A DNA stretch of 64,000 nucleotides from G963663495 sp963663495 (GCA_963663495.1 OY760427.1:5766001-5830000), one strand, 5' to 3'; positions 28,336 through 39,021 are shown, counted from the stretch's first letter. The notes: generated from the sequence alone by a model not told the origin. A program made the numbers and translations.

Positions 28336-29973
28336 ATGACAGAGACGGTTACGGTGATAGCCAGCGGCGACCTGCGTCTGTCTGCCAACCGGGTGTGCTG
28401 GCAGGAGCAGGCCAGGGTAGAGAAGCTCGTGATGCAGGCCATTCGGGAGGAGGGATTTTCCGTTGTCCGTGGGCACCCGGTGGACCCGCAGAAGGAGCAT
28501 GGATTTATTGACAGTCAGCGTGCAGGCATTGAGGTATTCCGGAACCTGGATCAGAAGGCCCCGCTGGTCGTGGTTATTGCGGCTTGGCAGTATTCTCACC
28601 ATGTTCTCGCCGGGCTCACAACGCACCAGGGTTCGATCCTGACAGTGGCCAACTGGAGTGGCACATGGCCGGGTCTAGTCGGGATGTTGAACTTAAATGG
28701 CTCCATGACGACTGCTGGTGTGCAGTACAGTACACTGTGGAGTGAGGACTTCAGCGACCCTTTCTTTCGTGACGGATTATCATCATGGCTGCAACAGGGT
28801 GCCGTCAGACACTCGACGGACCATGTACGGCCGGCAGCCGGGCTGAAGCTGCCGGATGCGGAGGATGTCTTGGGAACGGGGCTCGCTGCGGATCTCTTGC
28901 GAGATAAGGCGATCATGGGAGTTTTCGACGAGGGGTGCATGGGGATGTTCAATGCCATTCTCCCGGACAGCCTGCTGAATCGTTGCGGGGTATTCAAGGA
29001 GCGACTAAGCCAAAGCGGGCTCTACCATGAGGTCACGATGGTGTCAGATACGGAGGCGGAAGACTGCTTGGCATGGCTTGAGGCGCGCGGAATGGTCTTC
29101 AATTACGGGGAGGATGAAGCAACAACCCTAACGCGCTGCCAAGTGTCGGTGCAGTGCAAGATGTATATCGCAGCCCTGCGTATAGCCGACGATTTCGGCT
29201 GCGACCTTATCGGAATTCAGTATCAGCAAGGACTGAAGGATTTGCTGCCTGCGTCCGACTTGGCGGAAGGGCTGCTAAATAACACAGATCGCCCGCCAGT
29301 ATTCTCGCGCGATGGACGCCGCGAACTGTACCCGGCAGCAATGCTGCCGCACTTCAATGAGGTGGACGAATGTGCGGGGCTGGACGCTCTGGTAACGCAG
29401 CGCGTCTGGAACGAGCTCGATTTTGCGCCGGAGAATACGCTGCACGATGTCCGGTGGGGCGAGGACTACCAGGGTCAGTTTGTATGGGTATTTGAGATTT
29501 CTGGAGCGGCTCCGCCTGCACATTTTATTGGGGGCTACAGAGGCACGACCAGCGAGCGGCAGCCGGGCATGTACTTTCGCCTCGGAGGAGGTACCGTGAA
29601 GGGGATAAGCAAGCCCGGGGAGATTGTATGGAGCCGCATATTTGTCCAGGAAGGCTCCTTGAAAGCGGATGTGGGGAGGGCAAGAGTTGTAGCACTGCCC
29701 CGCGAGGAAACAGACCGGCGCTGGCGTCTTACCACTTCACAGTGGCCCATCATGCATGTGGTGATGTATGGTGTCACTCGCGATCAGTTTATGGCCCGCC
29801 ACAAGGCGAACCATATCCAAGTGGCCTATGCGCCCGATGCGGCAGGTGCGCGTGCAGCGCTTGCTGCCAAGGTGGCCATGTTCAAGGCGATGGGAATCGA
29901 AACCTTCATCTGCGGCACAGAAACAGGTTTGGGAGAAGCATCTATTGGCCTCCGCTTGCATGACCGGGCGTGA
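28336..29973 (+). CDS. L-fucose isomerase-like protein
   Basis: 545 residues from ATG 28336 (MTETVTVIASGDLRLSAN); an upstream start at 28252 would add 28 unlikely residues. Blocks such as LVVVIAAWQYSHHVLAGLTT, GSILTVANWSGTWPGLVGML, CDLIGIQYQQGLKDLLPASD, and FIGGYRGTTSERQPGMYF resemble the fucose/arabinose isomerase fold, with an acidic/His-rich C-terminal half where metal ligands would sit. Assignment is supported by context: its stop overlaps by 14 bases the start of a class II aldolase gene, and FucP follows. The enzyme would turn L-fucose or a similar deoxyhexose into its ketose. Confidence 0.6.
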   Translation: MTETVTVIASGDLRLSANRVCWQEQARVEKLVMQAIREEGFSVVRGHPVDPQKEHGFIDSQRAGIEVFRNLDQKAPLVVVIAAWQYSHHVLAGLTTHQGSILTVANWSGTWPGLVGMLNLNGSMTTAGVQYSTLWSEDFSDPFFRDGLSSWLQQGAVRHSTDHVRPAAGLKLPDAEDVLGTGLAADLLRDKAIMGVFDEGCMGMFNAILPDSLLNRCGVFKERLSQSGLYHEVTMVSDTEAEDCLAWLEARGMVFNYGEDEATTLTRCQVSVQCKMYIAALRIADDFGCDLIGIQYQQGLKDLLPASDLAEGLLNNTDRPPVFSRDGRRELYPAAMLPHFNEVDECAGLDALVTQRVWNELDFAPENTLHDVRWGEDYQGQFVWVFEISGAAPPAHFIGGYRGTTSERQPGMYFRLGGGTVKGISKPGEIVWSRIFVQEGSLKADVGRARVVALPREETDRRWRLTTSQWPIMHVVMYGVTRDQFMARHKANHIQVAYAPDAAGARAALAAKVAMFKAMGIETFICGTETGLGEASIGLRLHDRA

Positions 29974-30056
29974 AGAGCTTGCCCGGTTGCTGATAGGGTT
30001 GGCTCATGCTATAGGTGGCCATCCGGGAATGGCTATGTTTGGTGAGGGTAACGTAT

Positions 30057-31530
30057 GGGAGTTATATGGCTGAGTGCCACGCGTTTTCGCAGGAGTTACT
30101 TTTGTGCTTGGGTGGTGCAGACAGGATGGCTTTCGCCAGATTTTCATAATCGGTTCCCGCTTTTCACGAAAAGACTGCAATTATTTCAAATAACTCAACC
30201 CGTGGGTACGCATGATATATAATTACCATATATTAGATAGTTATATACCACAGTGCCATACCCGAAACGGTTAGTGCATACCGCAATATCACATACAGGC
30301 TGTTGCCCGGAAGTCGGAGTAACGCCAAGCAACTTGCTGGATTAGCGGGTGCGTGTAGGTTTGTGTGGAATGCCATCCTCGCAGAGCAGAGCGAGGCCTA
30401 CAAGAAAGCGAAAGAGGCTGGAGAGAAGCCGCCCTCGGTAAGCTTCTTCTCGCTGGGGAAGCGGTTCACGGCACTGCGCCGCACGGTCGAGTGGCTACCT
30501 GAATACTCCTTTGGTGTAGTTAGATACACATTGTAGTTAGATACACATTGAAATATCAGGCGGATGCATGGAAGGCATTCTTCAAGGAGGGTAAGAGAAG
30601 ACCGAGATTCCATTCCAGACGTGGTAGTACGCCTTCGTTCACGATCCCGGATAACGTAAGGGTTCGGGATGGCAAGCTGTATATCCCGAAAGTGGGATAT
30701 ATGGCGCTCCGCAGGCGGGGAGGCAACCCGTACCCTGATGGTATACCCGTCAAAGCCACGGTAAAGAAGAACGCCGGCAAAGGGTATGCTGTCATCTGCT
30801 ACAAGATGGAGGCACCTGTAATAGAGGATACTGGCGGTGCTGTAGGCATTGACCGTAATTGCGGGCAGGTCGCTATGGTCTCCACAGAGGGCGATACAAG
30901 CATTATCAGACAACCGGATACGAAGCGTCTTGATGCCAAGTTGAAGCGGCATCAGCGAAGACTGGCGAGACAGAAGAAAGGCTCCAACCGTCGTAACAGG
31001 CGGAAACATAGAATCGCCCGCATACAGCGCAAGCGTGCTAACATCCTCAAGAATGCGAACCACCAGGTAAGTCGCAGTATTGCCAAATGCTCCTCAACGG
31101 TGATACTGGAGGACCTGAAGATCAAAGCGATGACACGTTCAGCTAAGGGGACGATGGAGAGCTTTGGCACAAACGTCAGACAGAAGTCTGGCCTCAACCG
31201 TGAGATACTGCGAACAGGTTGGGGCCAGCTGGAACAGATGCTGGGCTATAAGTGCCGCAAGGTGATAAAGGTTACCGCTGCCTATACCAGTCAGCGGTGT
31301 TCTGTGTGTGGGCACACAGAAGCGAGTAACCGTAAGACACGGAGCAAATTCACGTGTATGTCCTGTGGACATGCGGATCATGCAGACCTGAATGCGGCTG
31401 CAAACATACTGGCCTCCGGGATTGGGGCTTCTGCACGGCGAGGGGCGTTCGGGTTACCGACCCCTATGACCCGTGAAATTGATACTAGTGCCTCACTGTG
31501 TACAGTTGGTCACTCACGTATATAATTCCC
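30057..31530 (+). mobile_element. TnpB element copy D inside the class II aldolase gene
   Basis: The left end GGGAGTTATATGGCTGAG begins at 30057 and the right end (CACGTATATAATTCCC) finishes at 31530. The flanking 8-mers are TAACGTAT (30049-30056) and AAACGTAT (31531-31538), a 7 of 8 match. Removing the element and one 8-mer restores the aldolase frame through GEGNVSGK. Confidence 0.9.
30258..31525 (+). pseudogene. tnpB: tnpB copy D, lost start codon and 17-bp duplication
   Basis: The start codon is ATA where other copies have ATG (30258). At about 30508-30541 a 17-bp segment (GTAGTTAGATACACATT) is repeated in tandem, bringing in a TAG and a frame change. Downstream the frame is open to 31525 with the RuvC residues (GIDRNCG, VILEDL, HADLNAAAN) and the zinc ribbon intact, so a shorter product from ATG 30548 lacking the first 95 residues is conceivable but unlikely to be active. 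Confidence 0.85.
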
Positions 31531-31948
31531 AAACGTATCCGGCAAGCTTGGCGACCGCCGCCTGCTCGTCAAGGCGAGCGGGGCATGTCTTTCCGAGCTA
31601 AAGCCTTCAGAGTTGGTTGAGGTGAAGGTTCAGGGCGCCGTCCGTGCAGTAGTGGAGGACCGAGAGCTATCCGATGCGCGGATCGAGCTGCTGCTTGACG
31701 CGCGCACGGACCTGACAGCGCGTAAGCCCTCGGTGGAGACGTTGTCTCACGCTTAGCTGGTGCAGCTGCCCGGGGTCCGATTTGCTGGTCACGCGCATTC
31801 CCAGGCGGTAAACCAGATTCTCTGCTCGCCTCAGGGGCGGCGATTCGCGGGCCTTCGACTATTCCCGGATCAGGTAGTGTATTGCGGGGCTGAGTCCCTG
31901 TTTGTGCCCTATGTGGATCCCGGGCTTGCACTGGCCCAATGCCTTCGT

Positions 31949-33802
31949 CCTCCCTTATTCATAAGGGAGGTTAGTGGCGGGGAATCGTCGTTTAAGTTTG
32001 TGGTGTATGATGTTGACTATACACGGTTTGAATGGGCTCCTGCGCGAAACTCAAACGTTTAGAAACCCCAATACCCATTCACCCTGTAACACGCCCGATC
32101 CCAGATCCCAAGTCCAACCTTCTGTTCGCTTGCCAGTTCAATAAATCCGTTAAAGTTGTACGCTCCAAGACCGATAATCTAACATCGGATGCGGGCGTCA
32201 TTCCTATGCGCCTGCTCATGGTGATCAGCACCTTGGCATGCCGACTCGCTTCCGTGCTTAAGTACAATCGGTCCCAAGCTCGGATTACGCATAGCCTTGA
32301 GGAGTTAGTGCGGCAGTACCTGCTGCAACATGTGCAGGGGTGGGGCCGTCAGTCAGATGCGGACAAGCTTCGAAGGGACCCCGCCATGCGCGTGGCCACT
32401 TCTTCCAAAAGGGGTAGGGAGGCTTTACAGGACGATAGGTCCCTGGCATCCCATCCAACCATGTCTCGCTTCGTGCACATGTTGGCCGGGAATAAGAATT
32501 TCAAGAAGTTGCGCCTTTTTGTAGAAACATTCGCCATGGAGTACCTGCTGCAGCGTGGTGGCGGGAAGCGCCGCCCCGAGGTGGTCTTTGATGTGGACGG
32601 TGTACCGGTAGATATGCATGGCAAGCAGCAGGGCAGCAAGTGGAACGGGTATTATAAGCGCACCATCTTTCTGCCCCTTATCGCCATATGCGGTGAGTCG
32701 GGCGACATGTTTGGGGGCGGAATTGCGAGGGGGCACGCAGAATGTGGTGAAGGACTGCTACGGTTTCATTCGACGCATTGGGCTGGCATTGCGTGAACAT
32801 GTGGCCGACAAGGTCATTGTCCGATTGGACGCGGCTTCAACAGTGGAGAGTTATGTGGTAAGCTGGAGAACGACCGTATCGGCTATGTGATGCGTCTGAA
32901 AGGAAACGATGCGATTGACGGGCTTGCGGCGCCTCATTTGGAGGGTGATCAGCCGTCAGACGAATGCTACCACGAACTGCGCTACCGTGCAAAGTGCTGG
33001 TCCGTAGAGCGTCGTGTGGTGCTCGTGGTTGATCCGGTGCCGGGAGAGCTTTTTCCGCGGCATTTCTATCTGATCACCGATCTGGATGCAGAAGCCTATC
33101 CGGCAGAGCAGCTTGTAAATCTGTACAGGAAGAGAGGAAAGGCGGAAAAGCACTTCGGGGAGCTGAATGCGGCTTGCGCCATGGCGCTGTCTTCGGTTCC
33201 CCGTCCGAAGACACACTATAAAGGCCGGCCTGTAGTGCGGGAGCCTGATGGGTCGGAGCAGGAAGCCGAGATCCGAGCCGAGAACGAGGTCCCGCTACAG
33301 GTATACCTTCTGGTGTATCAGCTCATGCATGTGGGGCGCTGCCTTACGCGGGAGCCTGACGAATCCCAGATAAGTCTGAGCACCTATCGCGAGCGTGTAC
33401 TCAAGGTGGGGCCCGCTTCGTACAACACGCGCGCAACATCGTTATCCACATTGCCGCCAGCGCAGATGCTGCATGGGAGCAATTTTGGCGACGTTATTGT
33501 CAACTCACATGGATCACGCTTCCCTTGAAGAGCTAGCCAAGTCATCTTTGCGCCTGCGCTCCGACACCGCAGGCGCCCAACGCGGAAAGCGGAAAGAGAA
33601 GGTAGGCAGAGGTATGTCTACCCGACAGAAGTCTTCCCAAGATATCGGTAATGTGACCGCTATCGTGTCGGGAAAAGGGCCTACACTGGTGTTTTCAGCC
33701 CCTCTCATGGTCGTCCCTACGCATGAACAACGCACAATCGGTCCTGCAGGTACCGAAACAGCACTTTTAGACCAGAACAGGGTACGACATGAATATTGCA
33801 GG
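31949..33802 (+). mobile_element. IS1380-like insertion sequence, copy 3 (1854 bp) inside the class II aldolase gene
   Basis: Ends are CCTCCCTTATTCATAA at 31949 and (reading back from 33802) CCTGCAATATTCATGT. The 5-bp target duplication TTCGT is perfect (31944-31948, 33803-33807). Orientation is opposite to copies 1 and 2. Confidence 0.9.
32032..33530 (+). pseudogene. IS1380-like transposase, copy 3, frameshifted
   Basis: Compared with copies 1 and 2 there is an extra T near 32710 (GACATGTTTGGGGG), a missing base near 32832 (TTGGACGCGGCTTC) and one G fewer near 33408 (AAGGTGGGGCCC). The three pieces open in turn are 32032-32796, 32618-32890 and 32887-33528. Catalytic motifs are all recognisable (FDVDGVPVDM, RKRGKAEKHFGEL), and one diverged repeat unit (PDGSEQEAE) marks the minisatellite site. 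It is inactive. Confidence 0.85.
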
Positions 33803-34113
33803 TTCGTAATGAAACTGAACGCTTCGTGGAACGCACTGGCACAATTCCGAGGACGATGTTACTGAAAAACCACGGCATCATCGCAATCGGGGCACATGCG
33901 TTCGAGGTTAAGGCGGCACTCTTCATGGCGGAGAAGGCTGCACAGGTGTTTGCGGGGGCCGCAGCGTTGGGTGGTCCGGTCGGTATGGCCGGCTCCGAGG
34001 TTGCTCGTATCGCCTCCCGCCTGGACGAACATCATCGCCAGTGGATGCTCGTGAAGGATGCCAAAGCATAAGCTGCATTCCGCAGCCTATTCCCGATATC
34101 TGACATAAAAGGT

Positions 34114-35406
34114 ATGTCCATTCCTGACCACAATCGCCCAGATAACACCGCAATTATCGTTCCGCGACAATACCTGATCCCCTTTATCCTGCTCACGAGC
34201 CTGTTTGCACTCTGGGGTGTGGCAAACAATATGACGGATGTGCTCTTGGCCACCTTCAAGCGGATCATGAGCATGTCAGACTTCCAGACGGCATGGATAC
34301 AGGTGGCGTTTTACGGCTCGTATTTTTGCCTTGCACTACCTGCCGCCATATTTATTCGGCGATACACCTACAAGGCCGGTGTGCTGCTGGGCTTAGGTAT
34401 GTTTGCCGCCGGAGCACTTTTGTTCTATCCGGCTAGCCATACCATGGTCTACGGCCATTTTCTCGTAGCACTTTTCATTCTCGCGGGAGGGCTTAGCGTA
34501 TTGGAAACGAGTGCCAACCCGTACGCTATTGTGATGGGCCCCGAGGAAACGGCAACGCGCCGCCTGAACCTCGCACAGTCCTTCAACCCGCTCGGATCAA
34601 TAACCGGGGTCCTAATCGGCAAGTTCTTCATTTTGTCCGGCTTGGACCAGGCAACGGAGGCGGAGCGTGCGCAAATGGCTCCAGAGCGGCTGCAGCAGGT
34701 TCAGCAGGGAGAGCTCGCGGCAGTGATGGGGCCGTATGTGGTGGTAGCTCTCATCATCGGAATTATTTGGGTGTTATTTGCCGTCACCAGGTTTCCACAT
34801 GGATCAGAGCAGAACAAGACGCTCCGGCTACGCGACACCGTTGGCCGCCTGATCAGGCAGAAGCACTACGTCCACGGGGTGTTAGCTCAGTTCTTCTATG
34901 TCGGAGCCCAGATCGGCGTCTGGTCATTCACCATTCGGTATGTGATGGACAACTTGAGCTTGGATGAGCAGGGTGCATCAAGCTATTATCTGGCGTCGAT
35001 TGTGCTCTTCGCTTGCGCCCGGTTTGCCTGTACAGGTCTGATGAAGTATGTGGGGCCGCATGTGCTGCTTTGGGTGATGGCTGCCTCGGCATCTGTGCTG
35101 ACGTGTGTGGTAGTGCTTGCCGGCGGGGTGGTGGGTGCGATCGCACTTGTCGGAATATCGGGGTGCATGTCGCTGATGTTTCCCACCATATACGGACTTG
35201 CGATAAAGGGGCTGGGCGAGGACACCAAGCTTGGTGCATCGGGCCTGATCATGGCAATCCTTGGCGGGGCCGTGCTGACGGCGGTTCAGGGGCAGGTTTC
35301 CGATATGGTTGGCATCCACTGGGCCTATCTGGTACCGTTGGGATGCTTCCTTGTTATCTTGTACTATGGTTTGACCGGCCACAGGATGCGGTCCGCCCGG
35401 GTGTAG
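34114..35406 (+). CDS. fucP: L-fucose:H+ symporter-like MFS permease
   Basis: 430 residues with twelve predicted membrane helices. The N-terminal helix carries the FucP signature region LLTSLFALWGVANNMTDVLL, followed by FKRIMSMSDFQTAWIQVAFY, GYFC-like YGSYFCLALPAAIF, and LSVLETSANPYAIVMGPEET with ATRRLNLAQSFNPLGSITG, all typical of the FucP family of sugar:proton symporters. It starts 43 bp after the broken aldolase and completes an isomerase-aldolase-permease order. It converges with the sulfatase gene (16 bp gap). The sugar is likely L-fucose or a close relative; galactose or glucose would be the alternatives in this family. Confidence 0.88.
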   Translation: MSIPDHNRPDNTAIIVPRQYLIPFILLTSLFALWGVANNMTDVLLATFKRIMSMSDFQTAWIQVAFYGSYFCLALPAAIFIRRYTYKAGVLLGLGMFAAGALLFYPASHTMVYGHFLVALFILAGGLSVLETSANPYAIVMGPEETATRRLNLAQSFNPLGSITGVLIGKFFILSGLDQATEAERAQMAPERLQQVQQGELAAVMGPYVVVALIIGIIWVLFAVTRFPHGSEQNKTLRLRDTVGRLIRQKHYVHGVLAQFFYVGAQIGVWSFTIRYVMDNLSLDEQGASSYYLASIVLFACARFACTGLMKYVGPHVLLWVMAASASVLTCVVVLAGGVVGAIALVGISGCMSLMFPTIYGLAIKGLGEDTKLGASGLIMAILGGAVLTAVQGQVSDMVGIHWAYLVPLGCFLVILYYGLTGHRMRSARV

Positions 35407-36407
35407 TTCCGCCTGCATACTATTATGAGCCGGCTTGCCGGATGCCCACCCCTTCGGTTCCAGTCAGCGCGTCGCCTAAGTCAGCGCGCGCCCGGGCCAT
35501 CAACGACTGGAGCTGATTCACTATCTCTGGATTCTCGGATGCCACGTTACGGGTTTCTCCGATATCCGTAGCGAGGTGAAACAGTGCAAGGCCTATCGAG
35601 TCCTGCACATACGCCCCAGGGTGGGTTGGTGAGGATAGTCGTGCCCCGTGGATACTTCGGAAGCGGTGGGGCACGTGGAGCTTCCAGGCGCCCCACCGGA
35701 CTGCCTGAAGCTCACGACCCCGGTAGTAGTAGTAGGCCTCTGTTGGGGACACGGCACCTGGTTCCTGGCGCAGTATTGGCATAATGTTGTGGCCGTCGAA
35801 TGCGATGTAATTCGGAACGGGCCCTGTTACAGCAGCCATGGTTGGCATAAGATCCATCGCCGTTACTACCTCATGGCTTGTTGATCCGGGCGGAATCGTT
35901 CCGGGCCACCATGCTATCATCGGGACGCGGTGGCCGCCTTCAAAGGTGGTGCCTTTCCCCTCCCGCAGCGGACCGGCCGAGCCGCTGAATGCGCCCTTTA
36001 TAAGCCACGGTCCATTGTCACTTGTAAAGAAGACGAGTGTGGAGCGGTCAAGGCCCAGGCGCCGCAATGTATCCAGGATTTGTCCGGTAGACCAGTCTAA
36101 TTCCTCAATAACATCTCCGTACAGCCCCCGTTCGGTTTGTCCCTCAAATGGTTCAGAGGCGAACAGTGGCATGTGAGGAAACGTGTGGGGGAGGTACAGA
36201 AAGAACGGATGCTCGGCATTCCGCTCAATGAAGTCTACCGCGCGGTCGGTGTACGCGCGAGTCAGGCGGCGCTGGTCGGGTTCGCGTTCAACGACGCGGA
36301 GGCCTTCAATCAACGGTAGCGGGGGGTGGTTGCGGGCAAACGGGTTGGGATTCTTCTCCGCATCCGGCGTCATGTCATTGGAGTAGGGGATGCCATAGTA
36401 TTGGGAA

Positions 36408-37658
36408 TTATATACGTGAGTGACCAACTGTACACAGTGAGGCACTTGTATCAATTTCACGGGTCATAGGGGTCGGTAACCCGAACGCCCCTCGCCGTGC
36501 AGAAGCCCCAATCCCGGAGGCCAGTATGTTTGCAGCCGCATTCAGGTCTGCATGATCCGCATGTCCACAGGACATACACTTGAATTTGCTCTGCGTCTTA
36601 CGGTTACTCGCTTCTGTGTGCCCACACACAGAACACCGCTGACTGGTATAGGCAGCGGTAACCTTTATCACCTTGCGGCACTTATAGCTCAGCATCTGAT
36701 CCAGCTGGCCCCAACCTGTTCGCAGTATTCCACGGTTGAGGCCAGACTTCTGTCTGACGTTTGTGCCAAAGCTCTCCATCGTCCCCTTAGCTGAACGTGT
36801 CATCGCTTTGATCTTCAGGTCCTCCAGTATCACCGTTGAGGAGCAATTGGCAATACTGCGACTTACCTGGTGGTTCGCATTCTTGAGGACGTTAGCACGC
36901 TTGCGCTGTATGCGGGCGATTCTATGCTTCCGCCTGTTACGACGGTTGGAGCCTTTCTTCTGTCTCGCCAGTCTTCGCTGATGCCGCTTCAACTTGGCAT
37001 CAAGACGCTCCGTATCCGGTTGTCTGATAATGCTTGTATCGCCCTCTGTGGAGACCATAGCGATCTGCCCGCAATTACGGTCAATGCCTACAGCACTGCC
37101 GGTATCCTCTATTACAGGTGCCTCAATCTTGTAGCAGATGACAGCATACCATTTGCCGGCGTTCTTCTTTACCGTGGCTTTGATGGGTATACCATCAGGG
37201 TACGGGTTGCCTCCCCGCCTGCGGAGCGCCATATATCCCACTTTCGGGATATACAGCTTGCCATCCCGAACCCTTACGTTATCCGGGATCGTGAACGAAG
37301 GCGTACTACCACGTCTGGAATGGAATCTCGGTCTTCTCTTACCTTCCTTGAAGAATGCCTTCCATGCATCCGCCTGATATTTCAATGTGTATCTAACGAC
37401 ACCAAAGGAGTATTCAGGTAGCCACTCGACCGTACGGCGCAGTGCCGTGAACCGCTTCCCCAGCGAGAAGAAGCTTACCGAGGGCGGCTTCTCTCCAGCC
37501 TCTTTCGCTTTCTTGTAGGCCTCGCTCTGCTCTGCGAGGATGGCATTCCACACAAACCTACACGCACCCGCTAATCCAGCAAGTTGCTTGGCGTTACTTC
37601 GACTTCCGGGCAACAGCCTGTATGTGATATTGCGGTATGCACTAACCGTTTCGGGCAT
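36408..37658 (-). CDS. tnpB: TnpB RNA-guided nuclease, copy E (intact)
   Basis: 416 residues. N-terminal helix-turn-helix region LAGLAGACRFVWNAILAEQS, wedge-like middle, and a split RuvC domain with D193 (VGIDRNCG), E279 (VILEDL) and D371 (HADLNAAAN). The zinc ribbon is C342/C345 and C361/C364. The stop codon (TAA) lies inside the terminal repeat, six bases from the element end. TnpB proteins are omega-RNA-guided DNA nucleases, and the RNA normally overlaps the 3' end of the gene with its guide taken from flanking DNA. No HUH-type TnpA accompanies it. All catalytic residues are present, so it is likely active. Confidence 0.92.
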   Translation of the reverse strand: MPETVSAYRNITYRLLPGSRSNAKQLAGLAGACRFVWNAILAEQSEAYKKAKEAGEKPPSVSFFSLGKRFTALRRTVEWLPEYSFGVVRYTLKYQADAWKAFFKEGKRRPRFHSRRGSTPSFTIPDNVRVRDGKLYIPKVGYMALRRRGGNPYPDGIPIKATVKKNAGKWYAVICYKIEAPVIEDTGSAVGIDRNCGQIAMVSTEGDTSIIRQPDTERLDAKLKRHQRRLARQKKGSNRRNRRKHRIARIQRKRANVLKNANHQVSRSIANCSSTVILEDLKIKAMTRSAKGTMESFGTNVRQKSGLNRGILRTGWGQLDQMLSYKCRKVIKVTAAYTSQRCSVCGHTEASNRKTQSKFKCMSCGHADHADLNAAANILASGIGASARRGAFGLPTPMTREIDTSASLCTVGHSRI

Positions 37659-37859
37659 GGCACTGTGATATATAACTCTCTAATATATGATAATTATATT
37701 CCATGCGTACCCACGTATTGAGTTATTTGAAATAATTGCAGTTTTTCGTGAAAAGCGGGAACCGATTATGAACAACTGGCGAAAGCCATCCTGTCTGCAC
37801 CACCAAAGCACAATAAGTAACTCCTGCGAAAACGCGTGGCATTCAGCCATATAACTCCC

Positions 37860-38328
37860 ATATCTTTCTCCGCTTGCAGAGAGGATTGACGCTATCCGCA
37901 ATAAGATCATTGGTAACGCGGAGGACAAGGGCCGGGCATACAATACGGATCAGCTTGACGATCAGCACATTATCCGTCGCATGGTGCTCAAGCGGTGCGT
38001 CTACGGTGTTGATAAGATCCCAATGGCGGTAGAGCTGGCCAAGGTGTCGCTTTGGCTCCACACCTTCACCGTCGGCGCTCCGCTAAGCTTTCTTGATCAT
38101 CATCTCCGACGCGGCGACAGCCTGTTCGGCGAGTGGGTGGCTCGCGCTGTGCAGAGGACAAACGAACATAGTAGCCTTTTCCTAAGGGACCCGCTTGACC
38201 GGGCGATGCGTGCTGCCGCACCGATGCAGATCATTGAGGGATTGACGGACGCCGAGATCGCCGAGGCGCACCGGTCTTCTGATATTTTCTCCGAAGTATC
38301 GGAAATGACTGCTCCTCTGCATGCATTT
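37860..38328 (+). pseudogene. internal fragment of an Eco57I/type II-like adenine DNA methyltransferase gene
   Basis: The frame is open throughout without start or stop: LSPLAERIDAIRNKII, then CVYGVDKIPMAVELAKVSLW, LHTFTVGAPLSFLDHHLRRG and DSLFGEW. This block (SAM-binding side of N6-adenine methylases in large R-M or BREX PglX-like enzymes) is conserved, but the NPPY catalytic motif and both ends are absent. It is bordered directly by element ends on both sides. An open frame 37981-38586 runs on into the IS1595 end and is not a gene. Confidence 0.8.
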
Positions 38329-38367
38329 GGGAGTTATATGGCTGAGTGTCACGCGTTTTCGCGGGCG

Positions 38368-38532
38368 TTACTTTTTGTGCTTTGGTGGTGCGGACAGGAT
38401 GGCTTTCGCCAGTTCTTCCGGTATGGTAGGGATGGATTGTTGGATATTGAGAATGTCGTTTGTTACGGGGCGGCCGGGGCGTTTCGTTTCCTGAATCTTG
38501 TTACCGGGCTTCGGGGATTTATCTATGCTCAT
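38368..38532 (-). CDS. small 54-residue protein of the IS1595 element, copy 1
   Basis: A minus-strand frame starting MSIDKSPKPGNKIQETKRPG and ending IPEELAKAILSAPPKHKK. It is the same in both IS1595 copies, and its C-terminal codons are retained in every TnpB-element left end. It is hydrophilic and basic. I do not recognise its family. It reads in the same direction as the transposase but is separated from it by about 490 bp. It could be an accessory passenger protein or chance coding in the element end. Confidence 0.4.
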   Translation of the reverse strand: MSIDKSPKPGNKIQETKRPGRPVTNDILNIQQSIPTIPEELAKAILSAPPKHKK

Positions 38533-38772
38533 GGTGTTATAGGCTATAGAGTAGCACTAATCCATTGGGGCAGAATACCGAAATGATTTCATGGCGGACA
38601 TCTGCTTAGAGTAGGAGGCTGCATACATTGCGATCCAGTTTTCACGACAGTCGATCAACTTCAGGACCGATTCCTTGGCTTATATCGGGACGCTCTTGAC
38701 AATGCGGAAGTACTGGGCGGACCCCGGTACGGGCCACGAAGCGCACCGGACGAACCCATGAGACGCGGGCCA

Positions 38773-39021
38773 TCAAGAACAGACATGGAAAAGCTGGCGC
38801 ATAACGGCCCTGACCACCGGAATGGGTACGGCGTTGCCAGTAAGCCGTCTGACGGTCGTTATCGGACTGTCAATCTCGTAGCGGTCGGGGAAGCCTTGCA
38901 GGCGCAGTATTGCGCGGCCCGTTAGTCTCCGTTCTTCGTCCACGAGCAAGTAGTGGTAGCCGGCCGATGCCCGGAGTGCGCATGAGTACGGATGGCTTGA
39001 TACGTTACCGCTTACGTTTAG
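38773..39021 (-). pseudogene. C-terminal fragment of a cytosine-C5 DNA methyltransferase, copy 1
   Basis: Directly after the transposase stop and in its frame the minus strand reads SSHPYSCALRASAGYHYLLV, then DEERRLTGRAILRLQGFPDR and RLTGNAVPIPVVRAVMRQL before a stop at 38773. RRLT...RLQGFPD and GNAVPxPV are motifs IX-X of C5 methyltransferases. The catalytic PCQ and ENV motifs are missing. It is a passenger remnant carried inside the IS1595 element. Confidence 0.75.

Larger units (their letters stand above)
29960..34071 (+). pseudogene. class II aldolase (fuculose-phosphate-aldolase-like), destroyed by two insertions and a nonsense mutation
   Basis: Joining the pieces restores one protein. 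Piece 1 (29960-30056): GREELARLLIGLAHAIGGHP up to FGEGNV. Piece 2 (31539-31948): SGKLGDRRLLVKASGACLSE, then a TAG at 31754, then LPGVRFAGHAHSQAVNQILC up to DPGLALAQCLR. Piece 3 (33808-34071): NETERFVERTGTIPRT, LLKNHGIIAIGAHAFEVKAA. The first gap is TnpB element D, the second IS1380 copy 3, each with target duplications. The His-x-His zinc site (GHAHS) and the GNVS substrate loop are recognisable. It overlapped the isomerase gene by 14 bases, so it was the second gene of a fucose operon. Confidence 0.88.

Noticed and set aside
36870..37421. 183-codon plus-strand frame conserved in several copies (also 48822-49373 and the reverse of 56780-57331)
   Set aside because: It is exactly antisense to tnpB and is conserved only because tnpB is.
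37981..38586. 201-codon frame as a complete gene
   Set aside because: The first two thirds are an internal piece of an adenine methylase, the rest is IS1595 end sequence; it has no natural start or stop.
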